60,000 nt of DNA from Antedon mediterranea (Eukaryota; Echinodermata; Crinoidea; Comatulida; Antedonidae), in NCBI RefSeq assembly GCF_964355755.1, contig NC_092675.1, forward strand, positions 6,484,312-6,544,311, given 5' to 3'. Both the position numbers and the translations under genes were made by a program. Shown here piece by piece: positions 20,201-28,100 of the stretch. The number at the start of each line of letters is the position of its first letter. Position 1 is the stretch's first letter. The notes beneath the pieces were generated by a model. The model saw nothing but the letters and a program-made list of their open reading frames with translations, made no database searches and was not told the origin of the DNA.

Positions 20201-22816
20201 ATGTAGATGAAGAACTAAATCAAGTTGGATTTGTCAATGTAACTACTTTACCAGGTAAACTCAGAAGTTAAAGATGTATTGTCCCCCTGAAAAAATAATT
20301 TTTATAATGCCAAAAACTGAATCTAAACAAAATTTATTTACCTGAAAAAAACTGTAATTTAAAGCAAACAAATGTCAAATTGGCTGCCAGCCAATGGATT
20401 TTTTGTTGAATTTGACCATTTATTGTGTTATTTTATAAGTAAAAACATTTTTTTTTTCTACGGAAGTGATTCACTTTATTAAAACTTCAAAATAACCTAT
20501 TCGACGTATGATTTAAATAATCTTCATTTTTCATGTTTTTGGGTACGTTACCAAGTAAATCATATTTTATCTAGTGAACGAGTAGTACAAGCTTACAAGG
20601 TACCGTATACTCATACTTTAAAATAAGTTGTAAGCAATTTTTTCTGAAATATTTTTTTTTGCTTTGTAGTAGATGTTATCTTTTCTTTGGGATCCTCCTT
20701 TTTCTTCTAATACAGGATAATGGTTTTCAAAATGTCATTATTGAAATTAATAAATGTTCTTGAAAAAATAATATCAGTATACCGTACATTACGTAATTGA
20801 TATTCTGTTAAACTGTTGTTTTATGGTTTTATAAGATAATTATATGGTTCTTCAAGATAATTATATAGTTCTTCAGCAGTAAAGCTAGATTTGTTTTCTT
20901 AAAATGTTCTTTATCAGGAACTACACGCGAACCAACTCCAACTCTACCTATCGAGACAACTAAACATTATCCAATAGACAACATTGAAAATGGAGGTGTA
21001 GATGTTAAACTAAGTGTTGAATATAGTAAGGTTTGTAATATTGATTTAAATTTTTCATTTTGGAAACTCATTCTAGTTATGCACAATAGAGAGCTTGATG
21101 AATATTGTTGTCTCCGTGAAAACGTTGTTGAGAAATCGAGCGAGAAAGCATGTCCAAATGTCCCCTCATAGTAAAATGGAAAGGTTCCTATAAACGATTT
21201 CCATTATGTAAAACTTCTCCATCTAAATATAAACTTCGCTCCAACAATCTAAAAAAGAAACATTTTCTGATCGTTTAGAAAACTAGATAATCCATGTAAT
21301 CATGTTGTTGGAAATTCATTCCAGTTTTATGCATAATATAAGAAGCTTTCGATATGCGACAATCTAGGATCTACGCATTAATATATTTCGTATGGATTGA
21401 ATCCGTGAGATGCACGATGAAGTATGTCCCGATTTCCACGCATATAGTACATAACAAAAATCAAAAGCTGTTGTTAAAAACCTTCCTTTAAAAGATTAAA
21501 ACCGTTTTCCCTAATTTACAGTTTGATGCCACCGAGCAAGAAGAGTTCAGGTCGTCAATTGCTGATAACGCGAACAAGTATTGCGATGAGTTCGAGGTTT
21601 GTTTGGGCCCTTCTAAAATTGTTTCGTAAGTAATACCATCGCCATTACTCAAATAGTTATGGGTGTATACTGTTGTTGAGAATATTGACGTCATATTTTA
21701 CTGTAGAAGAAGAAGACGCTATTTTAGTATTTTCTTGTGTAACTCTGGGGGCATATCCTACTTATCCAGACGCTAATTTAGCATTGCCTTGTGTTACTCT
21801 CCTAATGATCCGAGAAATTCAAATAATGCCCTGCAGAAGTATAGAATGTTACCTTAGTAAACATATATATTTGCATTTACATTTTAAAATTAATTTTAGT
21901 GAGAAAAACGTCATGATGTTTGAGGTAACTGATGGATCAACAAGCACACTGATATATTTCTATAAAACTCAGGCCGACAGCGCTGAACAGACGTCGGTAT
22001 CTTTCTATATAACTCAGGCCGACAGCTCTGAACTACTGATGCTTTCTGATGACCTACAAAGCATGTTGTCTGTTTATGGTACAGTCATTGAAGATGATCT
22101 AGGCTACGGTTTAGAAGTTATTATTCCCGCTACTACACAGAAGCAGACTAAAAGTACGAAACACGAGCAGACAGCGATTCCAACAGACAAACCAGGATTA
22201 GAGCCATGGGCGATAACACTTATATGTCTCGGTGCTGTTTGCGTTATGGTTGTTGTTGGTTTATTTATCTATGTCAGACAGCAAAGGTAAATATTAAACC
22301 ATTGTTGGCGGTTAACTTCCTAATGTTAAATCGTTATGAATGTCTAAAAATCAACATTGAATAGTGTTAGGGTTGTACTTTTAGAGGTGGGAGGGATGCA
22401 ATAGGATATTGTGAGTTTGGTACCATGATTATATACTATTATGATGATGATGTTATGCTTTTTTCAAAGCATTCATTTTGTGGATATTTGTTTCGTTGAT
22501 TTATTTGACCAGCATAATTATTATAAATTCAATATACAAAAAGAAAACATACAATACAACATATGAAATATGCTGTATCAGGGAAGCTTAAGCAAAAATA
22601 CATCTCTGTAACTCAGGTGAGTCGACTACCTCCTCCACCCCTCATATAAAAAAGAAATACAGTCGTTATCGGTACTCCTAGGGACATTCTAACACAAGAA
22701 CTTTTTAACATTTCAGGAAATCGGATGGATTGAATGGTGATCTTGAAGTGGAGCTAACCAATTCTCAAACAATAGATGCGACTGGTGCGACAAACAAGAC
22801 ATATGAAGACAACTAA
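2119..22816 (+). CDS. gene A: CUB/C-type lectin/FN3/IgGFc-binding type I membrane receptor
   Basis: Exons: 2119-2215, 2828-3022, 3885-4085, 5362-5511, 7079-7225, 7570-7778, 8250-8376, 8551-8760, 9167-9364, 9773-9919, 10346-11650, 12326-12478, 15307-15510, 15730-15930, 16354-16500, 16606-16758, 17023-17382, 17606-17809, 18042-18236, 18599-18748, 20102-20254, 20918-21030, 21522-21625, 21900-22286, 22717-22816. All have GT-AG borders, and phases agree through to TAA. The sum is 5,610 nt or 1,869 residues. Order: signal peptide (1-32), CTLD1 (to 164), FN3-1 (263), CUB2 (375), CTLD2 (511), FN3-2 split by an IgGFc-binding domain (561-995), CTLD3 (1046-1181), FN3-3 (1281), CUB3 (1401), CTLD4 (1534), FN3-4 (1635), juxtamembrane module, membrane helix (about 1811-1831), and a 36-residue tail. 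It is probably a glycan-binding cell-surface protein. The ligand is unknown and no named orthologue is recognised. Confidence 0.85.
2828..4085 (+). CDS. gene A: C-type lectin domain 1 (two exons)
   Basis: Exon a (2828-3022) and exon b (3885-4085) are phase 1-1 and joined after the WWIG motif, a hallmark of the CTLD fold. Exon a carries the first Cys pair region (VCRDGF, RCFFFS, RNCQNV) and the helix DGDLAIISDVDEL. Exon b carries WKWVDC, then WEPGRP where the sugar-determining EPN/QPD triplet normally sits, DCGAM, IDYQC and YVCE with the closing cysteines. The EPN/QPD position is not canonical (PGR), so calcium-dependent sugar binding is doubtful for this copy although the fold looks intact. 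The intron holds a SINE and a MITE. Confidence 0.88.
3090..3215 (-). mobile_element. tRNA-derived SINE fragment
   Basis: Read on the minus strand, it has a tRNA-like A box (TGGCGCAGTGTGG) and B box (GGTTCAAATCC) about 40 nt apart. A body (agacactttagttgcattt on that strand) of the type seen in widespread SINEs follows. It lies in the intron between the two CTLD1 exons, opposite to the gene. Confidence 0.6.
3552..3806. mobile_element. MITE family 5, copy 1
   Basis: The segment runs from the cctttttctatcggagtt end to gtgtgaacac. It matches 15957-16205 in the opposite orientation, including ctctgatat, ccgtt, atgtacgct and gtgtgaacac in the same order. It has no coding capacity and lies in a gene A intron. 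Confidence 0.6.
4312..4662. mobile_element. MITE family 4, complete copy
   Basis: The ends are AAGATGTATTGTCCCC on the left and GGGGAAAAATACATCTT on the right, an imperfect inverted pair flanked by TTA and TAA. The centre has a palindromic ccattggctgacagccaat. An inverted, right-truncated relative lies at 20271-20553. About 350 bp, non-coding, in a gene A intron. Confidence 0.72.
4884..4960. mobile_element. MITE family 1, short copy
   Basis: A 77-bp segment starts GGTTCCCACTAGAACGCAAC and ends in GTGGGAACC. It is an internally deleted or diverged member of the family with the longer copy at 5059-5227. Confidence 0.6.
5059..5227. mobile_element. MITE family 1, full-length copy
   Basis: A 169-bp element has long inverted ends: GGTTCCCACTAG with GACGCAACACAAGGACGTAA on the left, and TTACGTCCTTGCGTTACG with CTAGTGGGAACC on the right. 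It is almost identical to 38050-38218; I count about three substitutions. Such closeness between two loci points to recent movement. It would fold into a near-complete hairpin. Confidence 0.75.
5362..7225 (+). CDS. gene A: fibronectin type III domain 1 (two exons)
   Basis: Exon a (5362-5511) encodes NTNVKNVTGTVLSPTAVEIT, W and SCDVIGYRIHY: the B strand, the core Trp and the C strand of FN3. Exon b (7079-7225) encodes LTVYGGDVNFTTI, LKPGTLYNFTVAAL and GEVGPIQLQT: the E, F and G strands, with the L-P-x-T-x-Y-x-F/V signature. Both exons are phase 1-1, and the intron falls in the C'-E loop as in the three sister FN3 domains. A Cys in the C strand (SCDV) is conserved in all four, with no obvious partner in the same domain. 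The 1.57-kb intron contains a Harbinger-like MITE. Confidence 0.85.
5805..6179. mobile_element. Harbinger-like MITE family 2, copy 1
   Basis: A 375-bp element has ends AGGCCCATTTACACTAGGAC and, on the right, GTCCTAGTGTAAACGGGCCT (one extra base-level mismatch). It is flanked by TTA on both sides, the 3-bp TWA duplication known for PIF/Harbinger elements. Inside are nested inverted segments around ccaatcaaatgacgtcatga. Those explain mirror-image open frames seen on both strands here. Related copies lie at 11665 and 35463. Confidence 0.78.
7226..7569. other. gene A intron with unidentified repeat-like block
   Basis: A less AT-rich block (about 7285-7400, with cgagctagcacccaaaccgg) stands out in this intron but matches nothing else in the window. 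No exon is seen. Confidence 0.35.
7570..8376 (+). CDS. gene A: CUB domain 2 (two exons)
   Basis: Exon a (7570-7778) encodes ECRHSTLTSDTGNITSPGYP, then ADADCVWLI, a long FLFADIS strand and YIHLGDG. Exon b (8250-8376) encodes the rest (MWIRFTSDTIDN, GAGFVLNFS). The join is phase 0, unlike the single-exon CUB1 and CUB3, so an intron was gained here or lost in the others. Exon b has two in-frame donors 18 nt apart (after 8376 and after 8394), which would add six residues (GNYGTS). SPGYP, the Cys spacing and the closing GF-x-L strand support the call. The intron is A/C-rich simple sequence without an exon. Confidence 0.87.
8551..9364 (+). CDS. gene A: C-type lectin domain 2 with EPN motif
   Basis: Exon a (8551-8760) runs VDCPQNYIEG to SSWWIG; exon b (9167-9364) runs from YYDVSVEGMWQWVDC to YICEVTDRG. 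Both are phase 1-1. This is the only one of the four lectin domains with a classical EPN triplet (WAPDEPNNPPDDCGAL), which in CTLDs marks mannose-type ligands. The usual WND is replaced by VFD ahead of YQC, keeping only the Asp. Calcium and sugar binding are therefore plausible but not certain. The 406-bp intron holds no recognisable element. Confidence 0.88.
9773..12478 (+). CDS. gene A: FN3 domain 2, split by the IgGFc exon
   Basis: Exon a (9773-9919) encodes DINVQNVSVSVV, LEVTW and NCDVLGYRVYYY. Exon b (12326-12478, or 12296-12478 from an upstream acceptor) encodes IYGGDATDVMLTDL, TAYVVSVSAM and SRVGNILVKTT. Together they make one normal FN3 fold cut at the same C'-E loop as its sisters, but a 1,305-bp IgGFc-binding exon lies in between. 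All junctions are phase 1, so skipping the big exon rebuilds FN3-2 in frame. The 3' splice site of exon b is tandemly duplicated (30 bp), giving two in-frame acceptors. Near 10040-10180 the first intron has three diverged copies of a gcatgccttatata segment. Confidence 0.83.
10346..11650 (+). CDS. gene A: IgGFc-binding N-terminal domain exon
   Basis: One 1,305-bp symmetric (phase 1-1) exon adds 435 residues (about 561-995). The translation has the pattern of the IgGFc-binding domain of FCGBP-type proteins: FQFVFTLPSTLN at the start, IPIYVHIVIYQ, then the diagnostic FTVLPTQALGTEYLVASY, and later repeats of the same strand pattern (GKTFIVSPF, GEFLYIQSNKPILVAQY). In FCGBP-type proteins this domain occurs on secreted mucosal proteins and on mosaic adhesion proteins. 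Many N-glycosylation sequons are visible. It lies between the halves of FN3-2, followed after 14 bp by a MITE. It may be constitutive or a cassette; expression data would tell. Confidence 0.88.
11665..12024. mobile_element. Harbinger-like MITE family 2, copy 2
   Basis: It has the same AGGCCC...GGGCCT ends and TTA flanks (11662-11664, 12025-12027) as the copy at 5805, and the same internal atgacgtcat palindromes. It starts 14 bp after the IgGFc exon's donor. An apparent read-through of that exon's frame ends inside it. Confidence 0.75.
12710..15150 (-). mobile_element. LINE (non-LTR retrotransposon), 5'-truncated, long RT frame
   Basis: An uninterrupted minus-strand frame of 779 codons (15135-12796) shows reverse transcriptase blocks in order: GKAPGIDGMNFE (about 152-163), NYRGISL (211), EEQAGFRKGYRTTDN (245-259), FVDLKRAFDSINH (282-294), GVQQGSPLSSLLFN (340-353), the YADD centre (382-385), and a C-terminal zinc-binding CKLCKKN..YHFILQC motif (about 690-715). 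The endonuclease part is absent, so the copy is 5'-truncated although its RT is unbroken. The 3' end is marked by a (GAA)n tail read on the minus strand (12712-12727). It sits antisense in the gene A intron between FN3-2 and CTLD3. The clade cannot be assigned by eye. Confidence 0.85.
15307..15930 (+). CDS. gene A: C-type lectin domain 3 (two exons)
   Basis: Exon a (15307-15510) runs PDCPSWFTIGPNDQC to FTFWIG; exon b (15730-15930) runs LYDVSIEGQWSWIDC to GYICEVNPKG. Both are phase 1-1. The six-Cys pattern and the WIG motif are present. The ligand loop reads WGPGEPDRAYDC: an EPD hybrid between the EPN and QPD types. The WND position is degenerate (AAQQC). This module has no CUB exon in front of it, unlike the CTLD2 and CTLD4 cassettes; the LINE occupies that intron. 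Confidence 0.87.
15957..16205. mobile_element. MITE family 5, copy 2 (inverted relative to 3552)
   Basis: It starts at gtgttcacat and ends at aactccgatagaaaaagagt, the reverse complement of the ends of 3552-3806. It lies in the 423-bp intron between CTLD3 and FN3-3, the same kind of intronic setting as copy 1. Confidence 0.6.
16354..16758 (+). CDS. gene A: fibronectin type III domain 3 (two exons)
   Basis: Exon a (16354-16500) encodes DTNVQSVYAVTLNESSIHVT, W and TCDVLGYRVYF; exon b (16606-16758) encodes WVLIFPGNASETTLTNLLPF, TNYSLTVAAL and SKVGPAFAVTS. Both are phase 1-1, with the shared C'-E intron here only 105 bp long. It has the FN3 Trp and the L-x-P-x-T-x-Y signature. Confidence 0.85.
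17023..17382 (+). CDS. gene A: CUB domain 3 (single exon)
   Basis: A 360-bp exon in phase 1-1 begins GAECNVMHRPPSTTLTSPGY and continues QPYPEQECLQYI, LTFEDFETND, LLIGSG, a NLWVFFIG strand and NTGFSLNYVIYY. The SPGYP turn, first Cys pair and closing GFSLNY strand identify a CUB domain. It is about as long as CUB1 and uninterrupted. Confidence 0.88.
17606..18236 (+). CDS. gene A: C-type lectin domain 4 (two exons)
   Basis: Exon a (17606-17809) runs CPDNYFASPKGHCYMFS to EFWWIG; exon b (18042-18236) runs YYDASVENHWQWVDC to FVCEIVEKG. Both are phase 1-1. The ligand loop reads WGDGRPGTYDCGAL, so the EPN/QPD triplet is replaced as in CTLD1. The WND segment is VDLQC. The fold looks intact but canonical sugar coordination is unlikely. 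Confidence 0.88.
18599..20254 (+). CDS. gene A: fibronectin type III domain 4 (two exons)
   Basis: Exon a (18599-18748) encodes SDTNVKNVSAEVLSSSSIRV, W and TCDILGYTIHYEH, and ends one base into a codon at a gtaggc donor. Exon b (20102-20254) encodes LKIVNGGDVENSTLDSL, NTMYTISVAAM, QVGFVNVTTLP. It has the same fold, phases and intron place as its sisters. The 1.35-kb intron holds a TTA-flanked MITE, a TGTCTACACTATCAAA-ended MITE and a tRNA-derived SINE ending about 40 bp before the acceptor. Confidence 0.85.
18773..18960. mobile_element. MITE family 6 (AGGCAAATTTACACAG ends)
   Basis: The left end AGGCAAATTTACACAGACGA and the right end TCGTCTGTGTAAATTGGCCT form a long inverted repeat with one mismatch. 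Inner segments (gtggtaacggtaa against ttaccattaccgctg) continue the pairing. TTA precedes the element and TTT follows it. Only one copy is in the window. Confidence 0.68.
19019..19170. mobile_element. MITE family 3, copy 1
   Basis: It begins CTGTCTACACTATCAAACT and ends AGTTTGATAGTGTAGACAG, a 19-bp inverted repeat. Internal repeats of cccaaatatgg are present. Copies occur at 33597 (truncated) and 34431-34573. Confidence 0.75.
19960..20060 (-). mobile_element. tRNA(Ser/Leu)-like SINE head
   Basis: On the minus strand the sequence reads TGGCCGAGCGGTTAAGACAG, the A-box region typical of tRNA-Ser/Leu. Then comes GGGTTCGAGGTTCAC, a B box followed by an acceptor-like strand that can pair with GTGAA before the A box. 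The anticodon region is not clean, so a tRNA-derived SINE is likelier than a working tRNA gene. Confidence 0.6.
20271..20553. mobile_element. MITE family 4, inverted truncated copy
   Basis: It starts AAGATGTATTGTCCCC and shares, in reverse order and strand, the gctgccagccaatgg centre and the ttttcatgtttttggg segment with 4312-4662. The right terminal repeat is lost. It lies in the intron before the juxtamembrane exons. Confidence 0.62.
20918..22816 (+). CDS. gene A: juxtamembrane module, membrane helix, cytoplasmic tail
   Basis: Exons 20918-21030, 21522-21625, 21900-22286 and 22717-22816 have junction phases 0, 2, 2. The first encodes a short Thr/Pro linker and a strand (GGVDVKLSVEYSK). The second encodes FDATEQEEFRSSIADNANKY with two later Cys. 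The third ends with PWAITLICLGAVCVM as the start of the membrane helix, followed by RQQR. The last gives a 33-residue acidic tail ending KTYEDN. The same exon plan occurs in gene B. A SEA-like role (strand-helix-strand before the membrane) is possible but no SEA cleavage motif is seen. A frame open from 21673 is intron sequence with a 54-bp near-duplication: only the acceptor at 21899 restores the phase. A 16-residue block is duplicated inside the third exon. Confidence 0.8.
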
Positions 22817-22965
22817 GGCGCCAGCCAGACAGTCGTTTTTCTCTGGTTTCACTTATTAAAAAAATGTTCGATCACGCATGAAAGTGGCAAGACCACGATG
22901 GTAGATGAAGGTGTATTGTTGAAAGAACTATTACTTTACATGCATGCTGTTTAATTTTGACGACG

Positions 22966-22971
22966 AATAAA
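22966..22971 (+). terminator. polyadenylation signal AATAAA of gene A
   Basis: AATAAA lies 150 bp after the gene A stop codon, in reach for a 3' UTR. A second AATAAA occurs near 23017. The cleavage site itself is not visible. Confidence 0.5.
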
Positions 22972-23454
22972 ATATGTAGTATAAAAATAATGTTAATGTG
23001 TTTAACCATTATGTTTAATAAACAGTAATACTGTTCACATTGTTGAAAGAGAATCATGCATTTATTAAAGATCCAGTGTCAATAAAGATTTCCAACAACA
23101 GTACCAGTAACAAATGTATAGGTTAAGACTAATTTTCAGCAGTCAAAATATCTACTCTCTAGTGTACGTAATTTATACCAGATATCAGCTTTCTTTCATT
23201 GAATTGTTAACAATTCTATAATTTTGTGGTACTATATTTAGGCCTATGTTGTGATTAATGATACTTAGGCCTATGCTGTTATTATTGATATTTAGGCCTA
23301 TGATACTTAGGCCTAGTGTGTTGTTATTAATGACAATTACACCTATTATTATTATTGTTATTGCTATTGCTATTGTTGTTATTATTATCGTTGTCGTTGT
23401 TGTTGTTATTAATTGTATTGTTATTATAATTATTGTTATTTGTATTTCATCATC

Positions 23455-24463
23455 ACCCTACAGTGACCATACATCACCACCCTACAGTGACCATACATCA
23501 TCACCCTACAGTGACCATACATCATCACCCTACAGTGACCATACATCACCACCCTACAGTGACCATACATCACCACCCTACAGTGACCATACATCATCAC
23601 CCTACAGTGACCATACATCACCACCCTACAGTGACCATACATCACCACCCTACAGTGACCATACATCACCACCCTACAGTGACCATACATCATCACCCTA
23701 CAGTGACCATACATCACCACCCTACAGTGACCATACATCACCACCCTACAGTGACCATACATCCTCACCGTACAGTGACCATACATCCTCACCGTACAGT
23801 GACCATACATCACCACCCTACAGTGACCATACATCACCGCCCTACAGTGACCATACATCCTCACCTACAGTGACCATACATAACCACCCTACAATGACCA
23901 TACATCACCACCCTACAGTGACCATACATCCTCACCGTACAGTGACCATACATCACCACCCTACAGTGACCATACATCCTCACCGTACAGTGACCATACA
24001 TCACCACCCTACAGTAACCATACATCACCACCCTACAGTGACCATACATCCTCACCCTACAGTGACCATACATCACCACCCTACAGTGACCATACATCAC
24101 CACCCTACAGTGACCATACATCCTCACCGTACAGTGATCATACATCACCACCCTACAGTGACCATACATCATCACCCTACAGTGACCATACATCACCACC
24201 CTACAGTGACCATACATCACCACCCTACAGTGACCATACATCATCACCCTACAGTGACCATACATCATCACCCTACAGTGACCATACATCACCACCCTAC
24301 AGTGACCATACATCACCACCCTACAGTGACCATACATCATCATCCTACAGTGACCATACATCACCACCTACAGTGACCATACATCACCACCCTACAGTGA
24401 CCATACATCACCCCCCTACAGTGACCATACATCACCACCCTACAGTGACCATACATCACCATT
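23455..24463. repeat. 24-bp minisatellite, about 42 copies
   Basis: The unit is CCTACAGTGACCATACAT plus a variable CACCAC, CATCAC or CCTCAC end. Because 24 is divisible by 3 and the unit has no stop in several frames, long frames appear on both strands (repeating HHPTVTI or SDHTSPPY). There is no splice, start or composition evidence for translation. The array is clean, with one 1-bp slip near 23865. It separates gene A from gene B. Confidence 0.95.
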
Positions 24464-25091
24464 AACAGGGTTGAAAAACATAAAATATAATATTTATATA
24501 TGTTTATTATATTATGTTTTCAAAACAAAATAAACAGTGGTGTGGCAGTCACGTAATTTAGCATCAACAATGTGATACGTCACAGAGGACTGCGTACAAT
24601 GACGATTAATTATCTATCTTAATAAGATAAGTTGGAGCATTAAGCGCAAAGTCCATGGTATATCACCACTCCCAACCATGTACATAGTATAGGCCCATCA
24701 GCGTAAATACATTTCAACCGTATTTTAAACAGAAAGCGGTGGTATTCAAGAAGTAGAACAACATTTAGATAATTATTAACGATTAGCAGTTCATACTGTT
24801 TTTTATTATTATTTGTTTATCAAAGACCACGTTGGAGAGAAGAATCAGAGTTTTATTTACAACGAAATTGTATTTTGTCAATCGTTATCTGGGTTGTTGT
24901 TTACTTCCATCTTTTAACTATAACCTTTGATTAAATCTATTAGTGTAGGCCTACTATAGCAGTGTTTGTCATAAGAGAGAAGTCAGCACACCCATAGAAT
25001 AAACATTATTGGTTCAAAGATTGCATATCCGATTTCATTTCCATTCAAGATATATATTGGTAACCAGTTGCAGGATACAACAGCATAAAAG
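24464..25091. other. spacer between minisatellite and gene B
   Basis: It should contain the gene B promoter and 5' UTR, but I recognise no TATA box or initiator with confidence. No repeat copies seen elsewhere in the window. Confidence 0.4.
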
Positions 25092-25179
25092 ATGTCGTAC
25101 ACAAAAGGAAAAACAAGAGGTTTATTACTAATAGTTTTATTTTGCATCTTGATTTCAATATGCAAAGGACAAACCAGTA
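25092..25179 (+). CDS. gene B exon 1: signal peptide
   Basis: The ATG begins MSYTKGKTRGLLLI, followed by VLFCILISIC and KGQTS: basic start, hydrophobic core and small polar cleavage region. The donor (a|gtaagt) is perfect and in phase 1, matching the acceptor at 28470. Confidence 0.82.
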
Positions 25180-28100
25180 GTAAGTATTTACAATTTTTGT
25201 CTGTTGATATTCTCCACATAGTAATTATAATAAAAACAGAGATATGATCTTGGCAGAGAAAACTATTAGAAAGAAGGGAATACAACGTATCAAAACTCGA
25301 ATAAAGTAGACCTATAATGAGGACTCCAGCGTACTCGACAACGACAAAATGAAAGAAATTGACAACATTACTTAATGTGTACATATTGTATTATAAAGTC
25401 TATACTTTGTCATTTTTTGTTTCCCTATGGTTTAGGAATACAAATGTGCATCGTTTGGAAACTCTGCGACGAGTTACAAACAAAGTAGATATATTATATA
25501 TATTTATGGTATACAATTATTGATGCTATACAGTATTATAAATCATTATTATAACATTATTAGGCCTGGTAGAAACAATGCCCATGCACGGCGTACTCAT
25601 GATTCTGAAACGTCAAATTCCAATGGTTATGACATCCAATAGGTCGGTCTATACATGCCTATCATGTTAGGCTTATAATTCGCGGATCTAAAAATTGCAT
25701 TCAAACCGTGTAATAAATGTCAAAGACAGTGTGCGATACAATTATGTGTTATATTTTTCATTTTTATTACTCTTTATGCCCACTGTGCACTCATCATCAT
25801 AATAGTTCAGAAAGGAACAGTAACCGACACATGGACAATTTCCCACAATTCTGTATTGTGGTGGAAAACAGATTATTTTTGTATTTATTAGTTATCCGCT
25901 TGGTATACCAAGCGGATAACTCCTTGTTATTGTATGAGATCAACATTTTTTTTCTGTATTATTCTTCTTTCCTTCCTTCCTTTTTGTGAGTCGCGTTTCT
26001 CTAAAATGTGTAAACACAACATTTCATAACTTTGACAACATATGGGCATTTACGTGAAGTTGTGCACCTCCTATTTTTGAATGACGTCATAGTTGCGCAA
26101 CGTGACTTACGCGCAATTTTATGAATTTCAATGATTGATCATAGATTAAAAACCAAAAGTCATTTAGTATTGACACTTTGACAAAATTTAAGTCATATCA
26201 GGGGCAAACTTTCTACGGATTAAAAATGGCCTGTTTCACAAGAAGTTACGCGCGCACGCGCATTTAAAATTTCAAAATGCGCAAAATTAATTTCTAATCA
26301 ATTTCTTTTTACGCGTTTCATGTCATTTTGAGCATGTCAAAAATTCCCACGGGCGCGCAATTTTTTACGCACGCGGTGCGCACGTAGCAATAAAAACATA
26401 TTTTTTTCTCTTGAATTATATTTTTCAAGCCTTTCCTAGTAATTTTGAAAACAATTTAGACCTTTTCCAGTTTAAATAACGCCATACGAACACGTTGAAT
26501 TAGACAATTTGTGCGCGTTTTTTATGAAAAAGCTTAAAAAATCATCAAAATAATGTCTTTTTTTAAACAGTCATAGTTTCTAAAGTAAACCGTGAACCGT
26601 TTATTTTTATTACAAAATCTAGAAGTTGATGAGTTGCAGATATCGGATCATGCATCGATAAGGCTAAAAAAACATTGTGACGTAATCGTATGGCCACACG
26701 AATGTAAAATATAGGATTTTTGTCTGTTTCGTTATTGCTCATCACATTCAATGGAGCGCATCACGCTTATCTGTATTCCTTTTTCTCCTATATTTATATA
26801 TTGTCTAGGTCAATCAACTTTCTTTAGCATGAGATAAAAATATTTTAATTTTATAACGTCATCATGCCTAAAAATTTTAATTACGTGGGTCATTAATTTC
26901 ATATTTACAGTAAATTTTAATCTGTAATAGCTCGTAAGAATAAAATGTGATAATCACGATTAAAACGTTTTCTGGAAGCTATAGGATTGTAGATACGAAT
27001 TCATGTAAACATTTTGCCAATCGGATGTTGTGACATCATCATATTGCCAGTTGAATAAAAAAAGTCGTATTTTCATATTTTGCGTAATAGTTCATCACAT
27101 TTAAAAGGGTGCGCATCTATATTTTACGTATTCAAATTTCTTCTACACGTTAATATGTTGTTCCTGAGATAATTTCCTTCTGAAATTGCTATTTAAGTGT
27201 TTCATTTTGATACCGTCGCCATGTTAAAAATTGGAATAAATGGCGGGTCCCGTAATTTCACCTATTCTACACTGTATGTAATATGTATACAGATTATACT
27301 GTTTGCATGTATATACTATATGACACAAAATTGACAGAATTCAGCACTAACAGCATATCATATTCTTCAGTTCTTGTCATAATGCCATAATCTTTATCTG
27401 TGTGCAATATTCCAACGTATGACGTGCACGTGGCGTTTGTCGTTGTGCGGATAACTAACTCGTCAAAGTGACGAGTTTCATGTCTAGTTTATTTATTTAA
27501 TCACGCTCTTATGTAATACAAGACCAGCCAATTCGGGCTTATGAGTGAATATATAGAATAACAATTATAAATAGACACGGATTGCAAGATACAACAGACA
27601 CGGATTTTTCCGAAAAAATAAAAAATAAAATATTTCGAAAAAAGGTGGCTCATTTTGAAGTATCATAATAATTATTAACTATCACCAAAACTTTGTCGAA
27701 AAAAAAAATCATTTAACTGAAATACAGAAGTTTTTTATAAAAAAAAAAATAACTTGCTTGTTTGGCTACTCTGTATGCATAATCATAAAACTTCCTCGCG
27801 ATCTGTGTGAAAACACCTTCTCAAACGTGACGAGTTGTAAACAATCCTAATTAGCAATAATATGCGTACTTGAAATCTTTGTTTACTTTCGCTTGCGACG
27901 GTTTTCTAGATGAAATGTAATCAAACTAATTTACATGTTAATTAGGTAAACTTGTTGTTTTTAGCTCGAATTTTCGACTTAAAGTGAATAACTTTAATAT
28001 TACTTTGATATGGCCACTTTAAATGTTTGTGTGTTTCAAGGGACAATACATTTATCTTTTTCCGAGTAGAATGGAAGAGAGAAAGAGAGAGAAAAAATAC

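Noticed and set aside
20918-21625. Firm SEA-domain call for the juxtamembrane module
   Set aside because: Position and strand-helix pattern fit loosely, but the G-SVVV-type cleavage site is absent, so I left the fold unnamed.
21673-21899. Coding start of the gene A membrane exon at 21673-21699
   Set aside because: Every AG there gives the wrong phase to the preceding donor. The acceptor at 21899 fits the phase and aligns with gene B, so this part is intron.
23258-24376. 372-codon open frame of repeating HHPTVTI / SDHTSPPY
   Set aside because: It is the 24-bp minisatellite; frames are equally long on both strands and there is no splice or start evidence.
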